A stretch of 64,000 nucleotides of DNA from contig JAFYER010000008.1 in assembly GCA_017544165.1 (NCBI GenBank), positions 1 through 64,000 on the forward strand, written 5' to 3'. The DNA comes from Bacilli bacterium (GTDB lineage: Bacteria; Bacillota_I; Bacilli_A; RF39; UBA660). Both the position numbers and the translations under genes were made by a program. Under the pieces are notes generated by a model. It did no database searches, had not been told where the DNA came from, and saw only the letters and a program-made list of their open reading frames with translations. Position 1 is the stretch's first letter; every line of letters begins with the position of its first letter. Of this stretch, positions 20,217-29,504 are shown in pieces.

Positions 20217-20522
20217 ATGAATAAAAAGGTAGTTTATATTTTATTAATCATATCGATTTTAACAATTCTTTTTGGTTTTTTTGCAGCAAGTAATATTAGA
20301 AATGAATTAGTTAGTGGATATAATGAAACTAGTGTAGCTTCTGCAGTTGCTGAAATAGGATCATCATTTATGAGCGTTGTTATAGTATCTTTTTCCTTTT
20401 TCATAGTAGGTATTATTTGGCTAGTATATTTTGCAATTAATTTTGTAAAAAGAAAAAATAGTTTAGATTATATAACGAAAAAAAGCAATTTTGCTTTTTT
20501 TTTGTTTGCAGTAGTGCTATAA
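20217..20522 (+). CDS. small unknown membrane protein
   Basis: About 101 residues from the ATG at 20217; a TTG at 20205 would add four. Two clear hydrophobic segments (about 5-22 and 48-73) and a basic loop after the second. It begins 13 nt after lysS and is probably cotranscribed. The last 15 codons contain a strong A-run/T-run hairpin that looks like the transcription terminator of the lysS unit, so the C-terminus may be poorly conserved. Not recognised. Confidence 0.5.
   Translation: MNKKVVYILLIISILTILFGFFAASNIRNELVSGYNETSVASAVAEIGSSFMSVVIVSFSFFIVGIIWLVYFAINFVKRKNSLDYITKKSNFAFFLFAVVL
20477..20503 (+). terminator. terminator inside the 3' end of the small membrane protein gene
   Basis: AAAAAAAGCA and TGCTTTTTTT flank ATTT and run into more T. 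It lies within codons of the 20217 gene and upstream of a TATAAT for the next gene. Confidence 0.65.
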
Positions 20523-20542
20523 TTTGGATAAGGAGGTAAATT

Positions 20543-22021
20543 ATGGGAAAGGTTATTGGCATTATTGTTGTATTAGCTCTTGCAATTTTTATGGCTGTAC
20601 TAACTTGTAAGTCAAAACATAATGACCTATTTAAATGGGTAGGAATTGTTATCTTTGTTGCATTTTGTTTTACATGGGTATTACCTTATGGACAATTTCA
20701 AAGCGGAACATTCTATGAAGCTGGAATGAATCGCTTAGGTTTAAATGATATACCGCAACTTTTGTATTATGCAGTATATTTTTGCTTAACAACAATTCTA
20801 TACTTATTTGCAATAGGAGGCTTTTACGGAGTATTATCAAAAACGAAGAGTTATCAAGCATTAGTAAAAAAATGGTCTAAATTTGTTACTGGTAAAGAAG
20901 TACCTGTATCAATTATTTTAATCATTTTATTAGCTGCGCTTACTTCAATTTTAAAAAGTACGCTTATTTTACTTGTGTTTGTACCATTTTTAATTAGTGT
21001 TCTATTAAATGCTAAATTTGATAAAATAACTACAATGGGTTTAACTTTTGGTTCTATACTTGTAGGTTCAATTGCTGGTACATATGGAACAGATAGCTTA
21101 TATTGGTTTAATAATTATGCTAATTCTACCGTAACTGTTGGTATTTATCATCGTTTAATAATCAGCTTAATTGCTCTTGTATTATTTGTTGGTTATAATG
21201 TTTATCGCGTTTTAAAAATGAAGAAAAACAAAATTAAAAACGCTGGTATTGAGGACGATCCATTTGTCATCGAAGATGTAAAAGGAAAAACAAAAACTTG
21301 GCCAATGGTTGTTATCTTTGTATTCTTATTTATATTTGTCATTTTAGGCTATATTAATTGGAATGCAAACTGGGGAATTGAGTCATTTAATAAATTCCAT
21401 ACATGGTTAACTGAGCTTTCTATCGGTAAAGAATTTAATTTATTTAGTTATATTCTTGGTACTGGTTCTGTAGCATTTGGTATGATGGAAGTAAGCAACA
21501 TGATTGTTGTATTAATACTTTTATCAATTCTAGTAGCCTCTATTGGAAGATTAAAACCAAGCGAATTTGTAACATCTTTTTGCGAAGGACTTGGTAGATT
21601 AATTAGACCGGTATGTTTATATGCTTTAACATATATGATATTTATTATTACATATATGACACCTTTTGTACCAACAATTACAGATTGGGCATTTAGTTTA
21701 ACTAAGAAGTTTAATCCATTTATTGCACTTTTAACCGGCTTTATATCATCTATTTTCCATTCTGACTTAGGATATACTTCATATCTAGTTAGTAGTGTAC
21801 TTACAGTTAAGTATGCAAGTGATTTCAACTTACTACATACTATCTATGTAACTACATATGGTCTAGTTCAAATATTTGTTCCTATTGGTGGATTACTATT
21901 ATTTGGTCTAGCATATTTAAAATTAGATTATAAATCATGGTTCAAGTATATTTGGATATTTGCTCTTGCAATGCTTATAGTAATGCTTATTTTTGTAGCA
22001 ATTGTCAAATACGCAATGTAA
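20543..22021 (+). CDS. polytopic carrier, ion-transporter (DcuC/YfcC-like) superfamily
   Basis: A 492-residue protein with about twelve hydrophobic segments and two halves separated by a charged loop near residues 220-250. FGSILVGSIAGTYGTDS (near 170-190) and FISSIFHSDLGYTSYLVSS (near 405-425) look like the paired re-entrant regions of IT-superfamily carriers such as DcuC, YfcC or AbgT. Substrate could be a dicarboxylate, an amino acid or a short peptide; the sequence does not say. AAGGAGG is ideally placed before the ATG and GCTATAAT lies just upstream, so expression is probably independent of lysS. Confidence 0.65.
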   Translation: MGKVIGIIVVLALAIFMAVLTCKSKHNDLFKWVGIVIFVAFCFTWVLPYGQFQSGTFYEAGMNRLGLNDIPQLLYYAVYFCLTTILYLFAIGGFYGVLSKTKSYQALVKKWSKFVTGKEVPVSIILIILLAALTSILKSTLILLVFVPFLISVLLNAKFDKITTMGLTFGSILVGSIAGTYGTDSLYWFNNYANSTVTVGIYHRLIISLIALVLFVGYNVYRVLKMKKNKIKNAGIEDDPFVIEDVKGKTKTWPMVVIFVFLFIFVILGYINWNANWGIESFNKFHTWLTELSIGKEFNLFSYILGTGSVAFGMMEVSNMIVVLILLSILVASIGRLKPSEFVTSFCEGLGRLIRPVCLYALTYMIFIITYMTPFVPTITDWAFSLTKKFNPFIALLTGFISSIFHSDLGYTSYLVSSVLTVKYASDFNLLHTIYVTTYGLVQIFVPIGGLLLFGLAYLKLDYKSWFKYIWIFALAMLIVMLIFVAIVKYAM

Positions 22022-22030
22022 GAATAAAAT

Positions 22031-22062
22031 GACAAGCAGATTAATAATTTGCTTGTTTTTTT
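22031..22062 (+). terminator. terminator after the carrier gene
   Basis: ACAAGCA and TGCTTGT arms around an AT-rich loop, followed by a T run. Confidence 0.8.
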
Positions 22063-22111
22063 TGAATAAATTTATAAATATCAAACATAATTAATATAAA
22101 GGAATGATAAA

Positions 22112-23908
22112 ATGTTTGATAAATATGATATAAAATGTTTAAAACTGTTTAAGGAAGCAGAAAGACAAAGAGAAATACTTCATCATGAATATGTCGGAAC
22201 CGAGCACTTATTGCTAGCTATCTTAAACAATAATCCAAAATTAGAAAAACAATTAGGTATTAATTATGATCTTTTTTATAAAGAAGTTAAAATGGCTATA
22301 GCCCCCGTTCGTAAAAAAATAACAAATAATATATATACTCCCTTATTAAAAAAGATAATTAATAAATCCTTAAATGATGTAAAGGTGGATGAAACAAAAT
22401 TATTATTTCATATTTTAGATGAAGGCGAGGGTGTAGCCATCCGCATTTTACTAGGAATGGGAATTGATATTGATTCTTTGTACAATTTGCTTAAGAACAA
22501 TTTAGAAATAGACAAACATATTGAATTTGACAGTTATGGAAATCTCCTTAATAATACTATTGATTTAAATGAAAAAGTGGTAGGGCGTGAAAAAGAAATC
22601 AACTTAATAATTGAAACATTATTAAGAAAGAAAAAAAATAATCCGCTTTTGGTTGGGGATGCAGGTGTTGGTAAAAGTGCCATCGTCGAAGAACTTGCTC
22701 GAAGAATAGTTAAAAAAGAAGTTCCAGAACAATTATTAGATGCTAAAATAATCATGCTTGATATGGCAAGTATTTTATCGGGGACGAAGTATCGTGGCGA
22801 ATTCGAAGAAAAACTAACTACTTTAATTACAAAAATTAAAGACAATCCTAATATTATTTTATTTATTGATGAGATTCATACGCTAGTTAATGCTGGCGCA
22901 TCCGAAGGAGCTATATCAGCTTCTGACATATTAAAACCATATTTAGCTCGCGGAGATATTAAATGTATTGGCGCTACCACTAAAAAAGAATATGAAAAAT
23001 ACTTTGTTAAAGACAAAGCTCTTTCTCGAAGATTTGAACTTCTTCTAGTCGAAGAGCCTAACGAAGAAGAGACCTTTGCCATTTTAAAAAGCATTAAAGA
23101 AGAGTATATAAATTTTCATAAAATAAATATAAGTGATGATTTATTAAAAAGTTTAGTTCATTTAACAAAAGTGTATTTTCCTAATAAATATAACCCGGAT
23201 AAGTCAATTGAATTATTAGACTCAGTTATGTCATTTGTTAAATTAAAAAAACAAAGTAAAATAATAAAAGACAAAGAAAACGATTTAAAAAAGATAGAAC
23301 TAACAAAAATTAAACTAATCGAAAATGGTGACTTTAAAAAGGCATTACAAACCAATATTTTAGAGGACAAAATAAAAAAAGAGTTACAAGCAATTAAAAA
23401 TAATAATCAAATTTTTATAACATCCGAAGATATCATGGATATATTGGAGTATAAAAATAATATTATCAATAATAGAAAAATTAAAATAATAAATTCATAT
23501 GATAAAAGTATGATTAGATTAATAAATAATACATTGAAAAAACCAGGTGTAAAATCTTTTAAAACAAATGATATACCTGATAGTATTATTGAAAATATTG
23601 CAAAAGAGATTAATTATCAGGTGATTAAACTAAATAGTGAAAAATCCATAGAAAAGATGTTTAATAAAGTTAAATATTATCCAAGTACAATTATTATTGC
23701 AAGTGATAATGTAAATGAAATAAATAGTATTTTAACAAAAATATATAAAGATGGATTAGTTGAGCATAATGATGAATATATTAATTTTAATAATGTCATA
23801 TTTTTCATCAAAACCTCAAATAAAAGTATGGGCTTTAATGCAAATGCAATTAGTAATGTTCCTTATGATGAAATACTTGAGTTTAAAACAAATAAAATTC
23901 CTGCATAG
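22112..23908 (+). CDS. ClpC-like AAA+ protein with a degenerate, truncated second ATPase domain
   Basis: A 598-residue protein against about 810 for ClpC. The N-domain (about 1-145, HHEYVGTEHLLLAIL) and first AAA+ module are intact: Walker A GDAGVGKS near 185, Walker B ILFIDEIH near 254, and the sensor region CIGATTKKEY. A coiled-coil-like middle region follows. The second module (about 455-590) keeps faint traces of a Clp D2, for example YPSTIIIASDNVNEINSIL and FNNVIFFIKTSN at the Walker B and sensor positions. It has no Walker A, no acidic Walker B pair, no pore loop and no ClpP-binding loop. It is therefore unlikely to be an ordinary ClpP partner; it could be a one-ring regulator or remodeller. 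Confidence 0.82.
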   Translation: MFDKYDIKCLKLFKEAERQREILHHEYVGTEHLLLAILNNNPKLEKQLGINYDLFYKEVKMAIAPVRKKITNNIYTPLLKKIINKSLNDVKVDETKLLFHILDEGEGVAIRILLGMGIDIDSLYNLLKNNLEIDKHIEFDSYGNLLNNTIDLNEKVVGREKEINLIIETLLRKKKNNPLLVGDAGVGKSAIVEELARRIVKKEVPEQLLDAKIIMLDMASILSGTKYRGEFEEKLTTLITKIKDNPNIILFIDEIHTLVNAGASEGAISASDILKPYLARGDIKCIGATTKKEYEKYFVKDKALSRRFELLLVEEPNEEETFAILKSIKEEYINFHKINISDDLLKSLVHLTKVYFPNKYNPDKSIELLDSVMSFVKLKKQSKIIKDKENDLKKIELTKIKLIENGDFKKALQTNILEDKIKKELQAIKNNNQIFITSEDIMDILEYKNNIINNRKIKIINSYDKSMIRLINNTLKKPGVKSFKTNDIPDSIIENIAKEINYQVIKLNSEKSIEKMFNKVKYYPSTIIIASDNVNEINSILTKIYKDGLVEHNDEYINFNNVIFFIKTSNKSMGFNANAISNVPYDEILEFKTNKIPA

Positions 23909-23922
23909 CCAGGAGTTTTTTA
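23896..23922 (+). terminator. terminator overlapping the end of the ClpC-like gene
   Basis: AATTCCTG and CAGGAGTT arms (one G-U) with loop CATAGC, then T residues; the stop codon lies in the loop. Confidence 0.65.
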
Positions 23923-23929
23923 ATAGATA

Positions 23930-23958
23930 TTGAAGTGCATTTCATTTTTTGATATACT
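23930..23958 (+). promoter_or_regulatory. promoter of surface protein paralog 3
   Basis: TTGAAG (23930-23935) and TATACT (23953-23958) with a 17-bp spacer; the ATG at 23994 follows AAGGGAG. Confidence 0.65.
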
Positions 23959-23993
23959 AATAGTAAGAAAAATAAAAATAAGGGAGATAAACT

Positions 23994-25778
23994 ATGCGAA
24001 AGATTTTACTATATATAATAATTATTGCTTTAGCTATTTGTACATATCTTTCAATTTCATATGCCTATTATTCTATATCAATTGGGACAAATCAAAATAT
24101 AACTACCAATGTGGCAATAGATGCGTGTATTACACTTACGGTTAGTACTCAAATAAATCTTAGTGGTGATAAAGCTGTTCCTATAAATGACAATAGGGCT
24201 TTGACAAATACTAATTATCGGACGGCTTTTACTGTTTATAATAAATGTTCCACAGCTCAAAATGTTGACATAGCATTTGCTCCTGGTTCTGCTAATACTA
24301 TGCCAATAGAAGCTATAAAATATGCCATTTATGAGCAAGGAGCTACAGTTCCAACCGCAGGAACCGCATTAAGCACAAATAAAATAAGATTATATGATAG
24401 GGTAATAAGTGAAACATTATCTTCAATAAGTGAAACAGTTGAATATGGCTACCTAATCGGAAATAATTTATCAATCCCTGCTAATAGTAGTAAAGCTTAT
24501 TATGTTAATACTTGGATAGATTATTCTGAAGGTGGTGGCGGTAATCTTTCTACAGCGAATAAAACAGCAAGATTACATTTACTTGCTGCAAGGAAGGGCG
24601 AAATAGGGGGTCCATTATTAAATGAGTGGCTAGTAAATACAGCTCCAAAAAGTGGAACAGATGCCGTATCAAGTAGTCCATGGATATTAACATCAGATCA
24701 CACAGGTGAATGGCGCTATGCTGGAAAAAATCCTGATAATTACATCCAGTTTAATGGAGAACTATGGCGAATAATAGGGGTAATGCCTGATATGATGTAT
24801 TGTACAGGTACATATGGTTCTTCGGATGAATGTTATTATGAGAATTGGCAAAGCGGACCATTAGTTAAAATAATAAGAAATCAACTAATAAGCAGTAGTA
24901 CCTTAAGTTGGGATTATAAACAAACTGGAGTAGGTTCGGCAACAGAATCTTATGGTTCAAATGACTGGTCAGATAGCCAATTAATGCTCATGCTTAATGG
25001 TACAAATTATTTAAAAACTGCCTATGGTGGTAATATGCAAAATAGGGTTGGTCTCCATTCTAGTTATACAATAACAAGTAATGTTGTAAAAGGAAATGGT
25101 TATAACTTTTATAATGCAACGTATAGTTATCTAGATGGAAATGGAACAACAATATATAAACCAAGCAGCGCTACCAAAAGTAGTTATACAGCAACCAGCG
25201 GAACCTTATATAAGAAAATCGAAAGCTCTGCACTATCAAAAATAGCTTCAGTAGGATGGGGTTTATATGGAACAAATTCATATGATACTGCAGCTGAAGG
25301 TAGTCCATCAGCCTTTTATAATAAAGAAAGAAATATAGATAATACAGGATTGGTGTATACAAATTCATCATTGCCAGAAATGAGACCATTTTTATGGTTT
25401 GGAAAAATAGGATTAATGTATCCAAGTGATTTTGGATATGCAACAAATGGAGGAACAACATACGATAGAAATGTATGTTTAGGATATCAAATGTCAGGAT
25501 GGAGTAGTGGAAGTTATCAAACAGATTGTGCATTAAATAGCTATTTATTATTCCAAAATATAACATCAACAGCGCCTGGGACAAGCGGAACAGCACAATG
25601 GACATTAAGCCCGTCCTCTAGTGGCGCGAACGCTGTGTTCCGTGTCGATAACGGCGGCTACGTGGGCGTCAGCGCCGCCAGCGGCAACATTGCGGTCCGG
25701 CCCGTCTTGTATCTTAAAGCTGAAACAATCTTTACTGGAGGAACTGGCAAATGGAATGATCCTTATACAATAAGTTAG
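23994..25778 (+). CDS. surface protein, RPVLYL/DPYTI lectin-like family, paralog 3, with GC-rich variable-like site
   Basis: A 594-residue exported protein. The N-terminal helix (about 4-23) ends in SYAYYS. Residues about 25-205 form a stalk domain resembling camelysin/TasA-type or adhesin beta-folds only in general outline. The family domain (about 210-594) has WRYAGKNPDNYIQFNGELWRI, NDWSDSQLMLMLNG, WFGKIGLMYPSDFGYAT and VRPVLYLK...GKWNDPYTI. The segment encoding about residues 539-571 (25608-25706) is GC-rich and full of NNC codons, unlike the rest. An 86-bp block just upstream is identical to the gene at 50860. No membrane anchor at the C-terminus is seen. Probable ligand-binding surface protein; function inferred. 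Confidence 0.8.
   Translation: MRKILLYIIIIALAICTYLSISYAYYSISIGTNQNITTNVAIDACITLTVSTQINLSGDKAVPINDNRALTNTNYRTAFTVYNKCSTAQNVDIAFAPGSANTMPIEAIKYAIYEQGATVPTAGTALSTNKIRLYDRVISETLSSISETVEYGYLIGNNLSIPANSSKAYYVNTWIDYSEGGGGNLSTANKTARLHLLAARKGEIGGPLLNEWLVNTAPKSGTDAVSSSPWILTSDHTGEWRYAGKNPDNYIQFNGELWRIIGVMPDMMYCTGTYGSSDECYYENWQSGPLVKIIRNQLISSSTLSWDYKQTGVGSATESYGSNDWSDSQLMLMLNGTNYLKTAYGGNMQNRVGLHSSYTITSNVVKGNGYNFYNATYSYLDGNGTTIYKPSSATKSSYTATSGTLYKKIESSALSKIASVGWGLYGTNSYDTAAEGSPSAFYNKERNIDNTGLVYTNSSLPEMRPFLWFGKIGLMYPSDFGYATNGGTTYDRNVCLGYQMSGWSSGSYQTDCALNSYLLFQNITSTAPGTSGTAQWTLSPSSSGANAVFRVDNGGYVGVSAASGNIAVRPVLYLKAETIFTGGTGKWNDPYTIS
25482..25567 (+). repeat. 86-bp exact direct repeat, copy A
   Basis: Identical base for base, by my reading, to 52351-52436 in the paralog at 50860. 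Flanking sequence diverges on both sides, so the identity is a local tract, as left by gene conversion. Confidence 0.85.
25608..25706 (+). other. GC-rich variable-region-like patch in surface protein paralog 3
   Basis: By hand count 68 of 99 bases are G or C, in an otherwise AT-rich gene. Most codons end in C (GGC, GTC, GCC, AGC, AAC, TAC, TTC). It encodes SPSSSGANAVFR... to ...AVRPV, the site where the other paralogs also differ most, just before the conserved YLK. The following 72 bases are AT-rich again. The pattern resembles the variable region of a diversity-generating retroelement, in which template AAC codons are changed at the A positions. No template or reverse transcriptase is in the window. 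Confidence 0.6.
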
Positions 25779-25800
25779 AGGCAGTCCGAAGATAGGCGTC

Positions 25801-25825
25801 CCTGCCGGCTCGTGGGTCCGGCAGG
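25801..25825 (+). other. GC-rich perfect hairpin after the surface-protein stop
   Basis: CCTGCCGG (25801-25808) and CCGGCAGG (25818-25825) form an 8-bp stem with loop CTCGTGGGT. It lies in a GC-rich island (about 25779-25827) starting just after the stop codon, with no T run, so it is not an ordinary terminator. A hairpin or cruciform a short way after the variable region is a known cis element of diversity-generating retroelements. Confidence 0.7.
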
Positions 25826-25867
25826 ACATATATATGAAATTTATCTGAGAAATATACATTTATATAT

Positions 25868-25903
25868 TAAAAAAAGCTCGATAATTTGATAATCGGGCTT
25901 TTT
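25868..25903. terminator. bidirectional terminator between paralog 3 and nucleoside hydrolase
   Basis: AAAAAAGCTCGAT and ATCGGGCTTTTTT arms (one G-U) around an AT loop, with A and T runs on opposite sides. Confidence 0.85.
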
Positions 25904-25906
25904 TGT

Positions 25907-26794
25907 TTAATTAAAAGTATCTTTGAAGAGTTTTCTAAATAGTTCTAGGTCAAAGTCTTTTGATATATATAAATTGCTATTATCTTGTTTTGTAACAATA
26001 CATTCCATATCATCATTTATTTCTATTTTAGCAGGAATAAATTTGACTATATTTGGGTCAATTATCGAAGCAATGGTTGTTGGATCTGGCGTACCTAGTC
26101 CAATTGTTCCATAATGTTCAAAACTAAATTCAATATATTTTTGAGCAATATTACTTAAGAAACGGGTTACGATGTCTTCTGAATCATGTAATGAATTGAT
26201 GTATTCTTTTTCAATAAATGACTTAATTCCTATTTCATGGGTAACAACATCAATTCTTTTAAATGGCGCATTAAACACAGCTTGGGCTGCTTTAGGATCA
26301 ATTTTAACATTGAATTCAATATATTTATTTTTAGCATAAGGATTATATGAAGCACCCATTACAACAACTTTATTAATCCTATTTGGAAGATTAGGATCTT
26401 TTTTGATTGCATTAGCAAGATTAGTAAGAGGTCCTAAACAAATAATTGTTAAATTATCTTTATATTTTTTTGATGCTTTAATCATAAAGTTTTCAGCATA
26501 AGTTCTTTCAACTTTACGATGTCTATTTACTGGATATACTGCATAACCTAGACCATCTTTACCATGTGCAAATTCGGCACTTTCTAATCTGCATTCATTT
26601 AATTTTTTACCACGATAAATAGGTTTATTGATTTTTAAAAATTCTTCGATTATTTTGAGGTTATTTTCACATTTTTCAACAGGTATGTTACCACTTGCAA
26701 TGGTAAAACCAATAACATCTAATTTGTTTTTAATGGCTAGCATGATAGCTATAGCATCATCAATTCCTGGGTCAGTATCAATAATATATTTCAT
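25907..26794 (-). CDS. inosine-uridine preferring nucleoside hydrolase
   Basis: Hydrolyses nucleosides to base and ribose. The 295-residue length is standard. The Ca2+/ribose-binding signature DTDPGIDDAIAI is at residues 7-18; further family elements are ASGNI, VVMGASY, and EFNVKIDPKAAQAVF (near 170-185), which carries the Asn/Asp ligands. A His late in the protein fits the usual leaving-group region only loosely. Start ATG gives DTDPG at the expected distance. It diverges from the Ca2+ ATPase gene. Exact base preference cannot be read from sequence. Confidence 0.92.
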   Translation of the reverse strand: MKYIIDTDPGIDDAIAIMLAIKNKLDVIGFTIASGNIPVEKCENNLKIIEEFLKINKPIYRGKKLNECRLESAEFAHGKDGLGYAVYPVNRHRKVERTYAENFMIKASKKYKDNLTIICLGPLTNLANAIKKDPNLPNRINKVVVMGASYNPYAKNKYIEFNVKIDPKAAQAVFNAPFKRIDVVTHEIGIKSFIEKEYINSLHDSEDIVTRFLSNIAQKYIEFSFEHYGTIGLGTPDPTTIASIIDPNIVKFIPAKIEINDDMECIVTKQDNSNLYISKDFDLELFRKLFKDTFN

Positions 26795-26905
26795 CTTATC
26801 ACAACCTATTCTAAGATAATTATATTATAAATTAGTTTTAAAATCATTAATAATCCATCATTTTCATATTATTTGACGATGTAAATATAATTTACTGGAG
26901 GAAAT

Positions 26906-29467
26906 ATGACTTTGGGTTTAAATGATGAAGAAGTTAAAAAATCGCGTATTAAAAATGGTAGTAATAAAATAGATAGTAAAAGATCAAATACATTTTTAAA
27001 ATTATTAATCGAATCTTTAGGAGATCCTATTATTAAAATATTGTTAATTGCTTTAGCTATCAAAGTTGTATTTTTATTTAAAAATTTTGATTTTTATGAA
27101 ACGATAGGTATTTTAATAGCTATTTTTTTAGCTTCTTTTATATCTTCGATTTCTGAATATGGCTCTAATAAAGCTTTTGAAAGGCTTTCAAAAGAATGCG
27201 AAGAAATAGATGTTAGAGTTTATCGTAATGGAAAATTAATAACAGCTAAATCTTCGGATATAGTAGTGGGTGATATTATAAATGTAGGTAGTGGTGATAA
27301 ATTACCTGCGGATGGTCATATTATTTCAGGTAATCTAAGCACCGATGAATCTTTTTTAAGTGGAGAAACAAAGGAAGTTATCAAAAAAGTAGGAAGTAAA
27401 GTTTATGGAAGTAGTGTGATTTATAAGGGAAGTGCCAATGTAAAAATTGATAGTGTAGGATTAAATACTTACATTGGTAAAATAACAAAACAAATGGGTA
27501 TAAAAAATGAGGATAGTCCCCTTCGAAAAAGGCTTAGAACTTTAGCAGGACAAATTAGTAAACTTGGTTATCTTGGTGCAATACTTGCAAGTTTGTCTTA
27601 TCTTTTTCTAAAGATTGTAGTTAATAATCATTTTGATTTAGTTTTAATATTTAATACAATTAAAAACTTTCCTTTGATGATGGAATATTTTATTTATTGT
27701 TTAACACTTTGCGTGACAATTATTATTATGGCAGTACCAGAAGGCCTACCGATGATGATTACATTAGTTCTATCTTCGAATATGAAAAAGATGCTTAAGG
27801 ATAATGTTTTGGTAAGAAAAATGGTAGGAATTGAGACAAGTGGTTCTATAAATGTTTTATTATGTGATAAAACAGGTACTTTAACCGAGGGAAAACTAGG
27901 TGTCAAAAAAATAATAACTAAGGATGGTATAGAATTTAGTAATCTAAATATCATTAATTATTATCAAAAATATAGTAAGGTTTTATATGATTTATTATCT
28001 CTAGATAACGAATGCGTTATAAGTGATAAAAAAATAATTGGGGGTAATGCCACTGATCAAGCTATTCGAAAATTTATTATAAACTATCAAAGTGATTTAA
28101 ATGTTTTAAAAACAAAAGAGTTTGATAGTGATACTAAATATAGTTATATTTTAGCTAGTGACAATAATTATTATATAAAAGGTGCTAGTGAAATAATCTT
28201 GCCTAAATGTCAAAGATATTTAAGAACAGATGGGCAAATATGTGATTTACATAATTATAATTTTTTACTAAATGACATAAAAAAATATACACAAAAAGGT
28301 TACCGTGTTCTTGCATGTGCTTATGGAAAAGCTCTAGATAATCTTATTTTTGTAGGTTTTATAATTCTTTCCGACACCATTAGGAAAAATGCTAGGGAAA
28401 GTATTGAAATGATTAAAAAAGCAGGCATTAAACCAATTATGATAACCGGGGATGCCAAAGATACGGCTATTAGTATTGGTAAAGAAATAGGGATAGTTAG
28501 CGATAATAGTATTATTCTAACGCATGATGATTTAGAAAAATATAACGATGAAAAATTAATAGAAATGTTAAAAAAATTATCTATTGTTGCAAGAGCGCTT
28601 CCCGAAGATAAAAGCAGGTTAGTTAGTCTTTATAAAAAATTAGGTTATGTCGTTGGAATGACAGGAGATGGAATAAATGATGCGATAGCTCTCAAAAAAA
28701 GCGATGTTGGTTTTGCATTAGGAAGCGGAACTGAGGTTGCTAAAGAGGCTGCCGATATCGTAATCATGGATGATAATATATCTTCGATTTGTAAAGCAGT
28801 TTTATATGGACGAACAATTTTTAAAAGTATTAGGAAATTTATTATTTATCAATTGACAGTTAATATTTGCGCCTTACTTCTTTCAATTATTGGAACTCTT
28901 ATCGGTTATGCTTCCCCAATTACAATTGTTCAAATGCTTTGGCTTAATATGATTATGGACACCTTTGCCGGTCTTGCTTTTTCTTATGAACCACCTCTTT
29001 TAGAATATATGAATGAGCCTCCGAAAAAGAAAGATGAGAAAATAATAAACGCTTATATGTTAAATCAAATCAAAGTCAATGGTTTATATACAAGTATTTT
29101 ATGTATTTTGTTTTTAAAACTACCTTTTGTTAAATCTTTTTTTAGATTTGATCTACATGGAAACTATTTTTTAACTGCTTTTTTTGCATTATTTGTCTTT
29201 CTTGGCATAATAAATTCATTTTTAGCAAGAACCCATAGACTAAATATTTTTGCAAATATCCAAAAAAACAAAATGTTTATTTTTATTAATCTTTTTACAA
29301 TAATAGTCCAAATGATAATTATTTATTATGGAGGAAGTGTATTTAGAACATATGGATTAACTTTAAAAGAATTATTCTATGTTATATTTATTTCTTTAAG
29401 TTTATTTATTGTTGATTTTTTAAGAAAAAAACACTTACAAAAGAAAAATATCACTTTAGGAGTATAA
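26906..29467 (+). CDS. P-type cation ATPase, Ca2+-transporting type (P2)
   Basis: An 853-residue membrane pump that exports a cation, probably Ca2+. The N-terminal cation-ATPase domain is followed by two helices, the actuator domain (SGETKEV near 150), and the helix pair with PEGLPM, whose Glu/Pro ligand region is typical of Ca2+ pumps. Next come the phosphorylation site DKTGTLTEG (near 323), the nucleotide-binding domain, and MTGDGINDA. Six C-terminal helices include NMIMDTFAGLAFSYEPP. Ion choice between Ca2+ and Mn2+ is inference. GGAGG precedes the ATG. Confidence 0.93.
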   Translation: MTLGLNDEEVKKSRIKNGSNKIDSKRSNTFLKLLIESLGDPIIKILLIALAIKVVFLFKNFDFYETIGILIAIFLASFISSISEYGSNKAFERLSKECEEIDVRVYRNGKLITAKSSDIVVGDIINVGSGDKLPADGHIISGNLSTDESFLSGETKEVIKKVGSKVYGSSVIYKGSANVKIDSVGLNTYIGKITKQMGIKNEDSPLRKRLRTLAGQISKLGYLGAILASLSYLFLKIVVNNHFDLVLIFNTIKNFPLMMEYFIYCLTLCVTIIIMAVPEGLPMMITLVLSSNMKKMLKDNVLVRKMVGIETSGSINVLLCDKTGTLTEGKLGVKKIITKDGIEFSNLNIINYYQKYSKVLYDLLSLDNECVISDKKIIGGNATDQAIRKFIINYQSDLNVLKTKEFDSDTKYSYILASDNNYYIKGASEIILPKCQRYLRTDGQICDLHNYNFLLNDIKKYTQKGYRVLACAYGKALDNLIFVGFIILSDTIRKNARESIEMIKKAGIKPIMITGDAKDTAISIGKEIGIVSDNSIILTHDDLEKYNDEKLIEMLKKLSIVARALPEDKSRLVSLYKKLGYVVGMTGDGINDAIALKKSDVGFALGSGTEVAKEAADIVIMDDNISSICKAVLYGRTIFKSIRKFIIYQLTVNICALLLSIIGTLIGYASPITIVQMLWLNMIMDTFAGLAFSYEPPLLEYMNEPPKKKDEKIINAYMLNQIKVNGLYTSILCILFLKLPFVKSFFRFDLHGNYFLTAFFALFVFLGIINSFLARTHRLNIFANIQKNKMFIFINLFTIIVQMIIIYYGGSVFRTYGLTLKELFYVIFISLSLFIVDFLRKKHLQKKNITLGV

Positions 29468-29504
29468 TCGTGCTATAATCTTTTTGAGAAAAGGCGGTGC
29501 ATGT

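Noticed and set aside
25801-25825. GC-rich hairpin as an ordinary terminator of paralog 3
   Set aside because: No T run follows, and a proper AT-rich bidirectional terminator lies at 25868-25903.
25605-25859. 84-codon minus-strand frame across the GC-rich patch
   Set aside because: Open only because the patch is GC-rich. No ribosome site, and it lies inside the reading frame of the surface protein and its hairpin.
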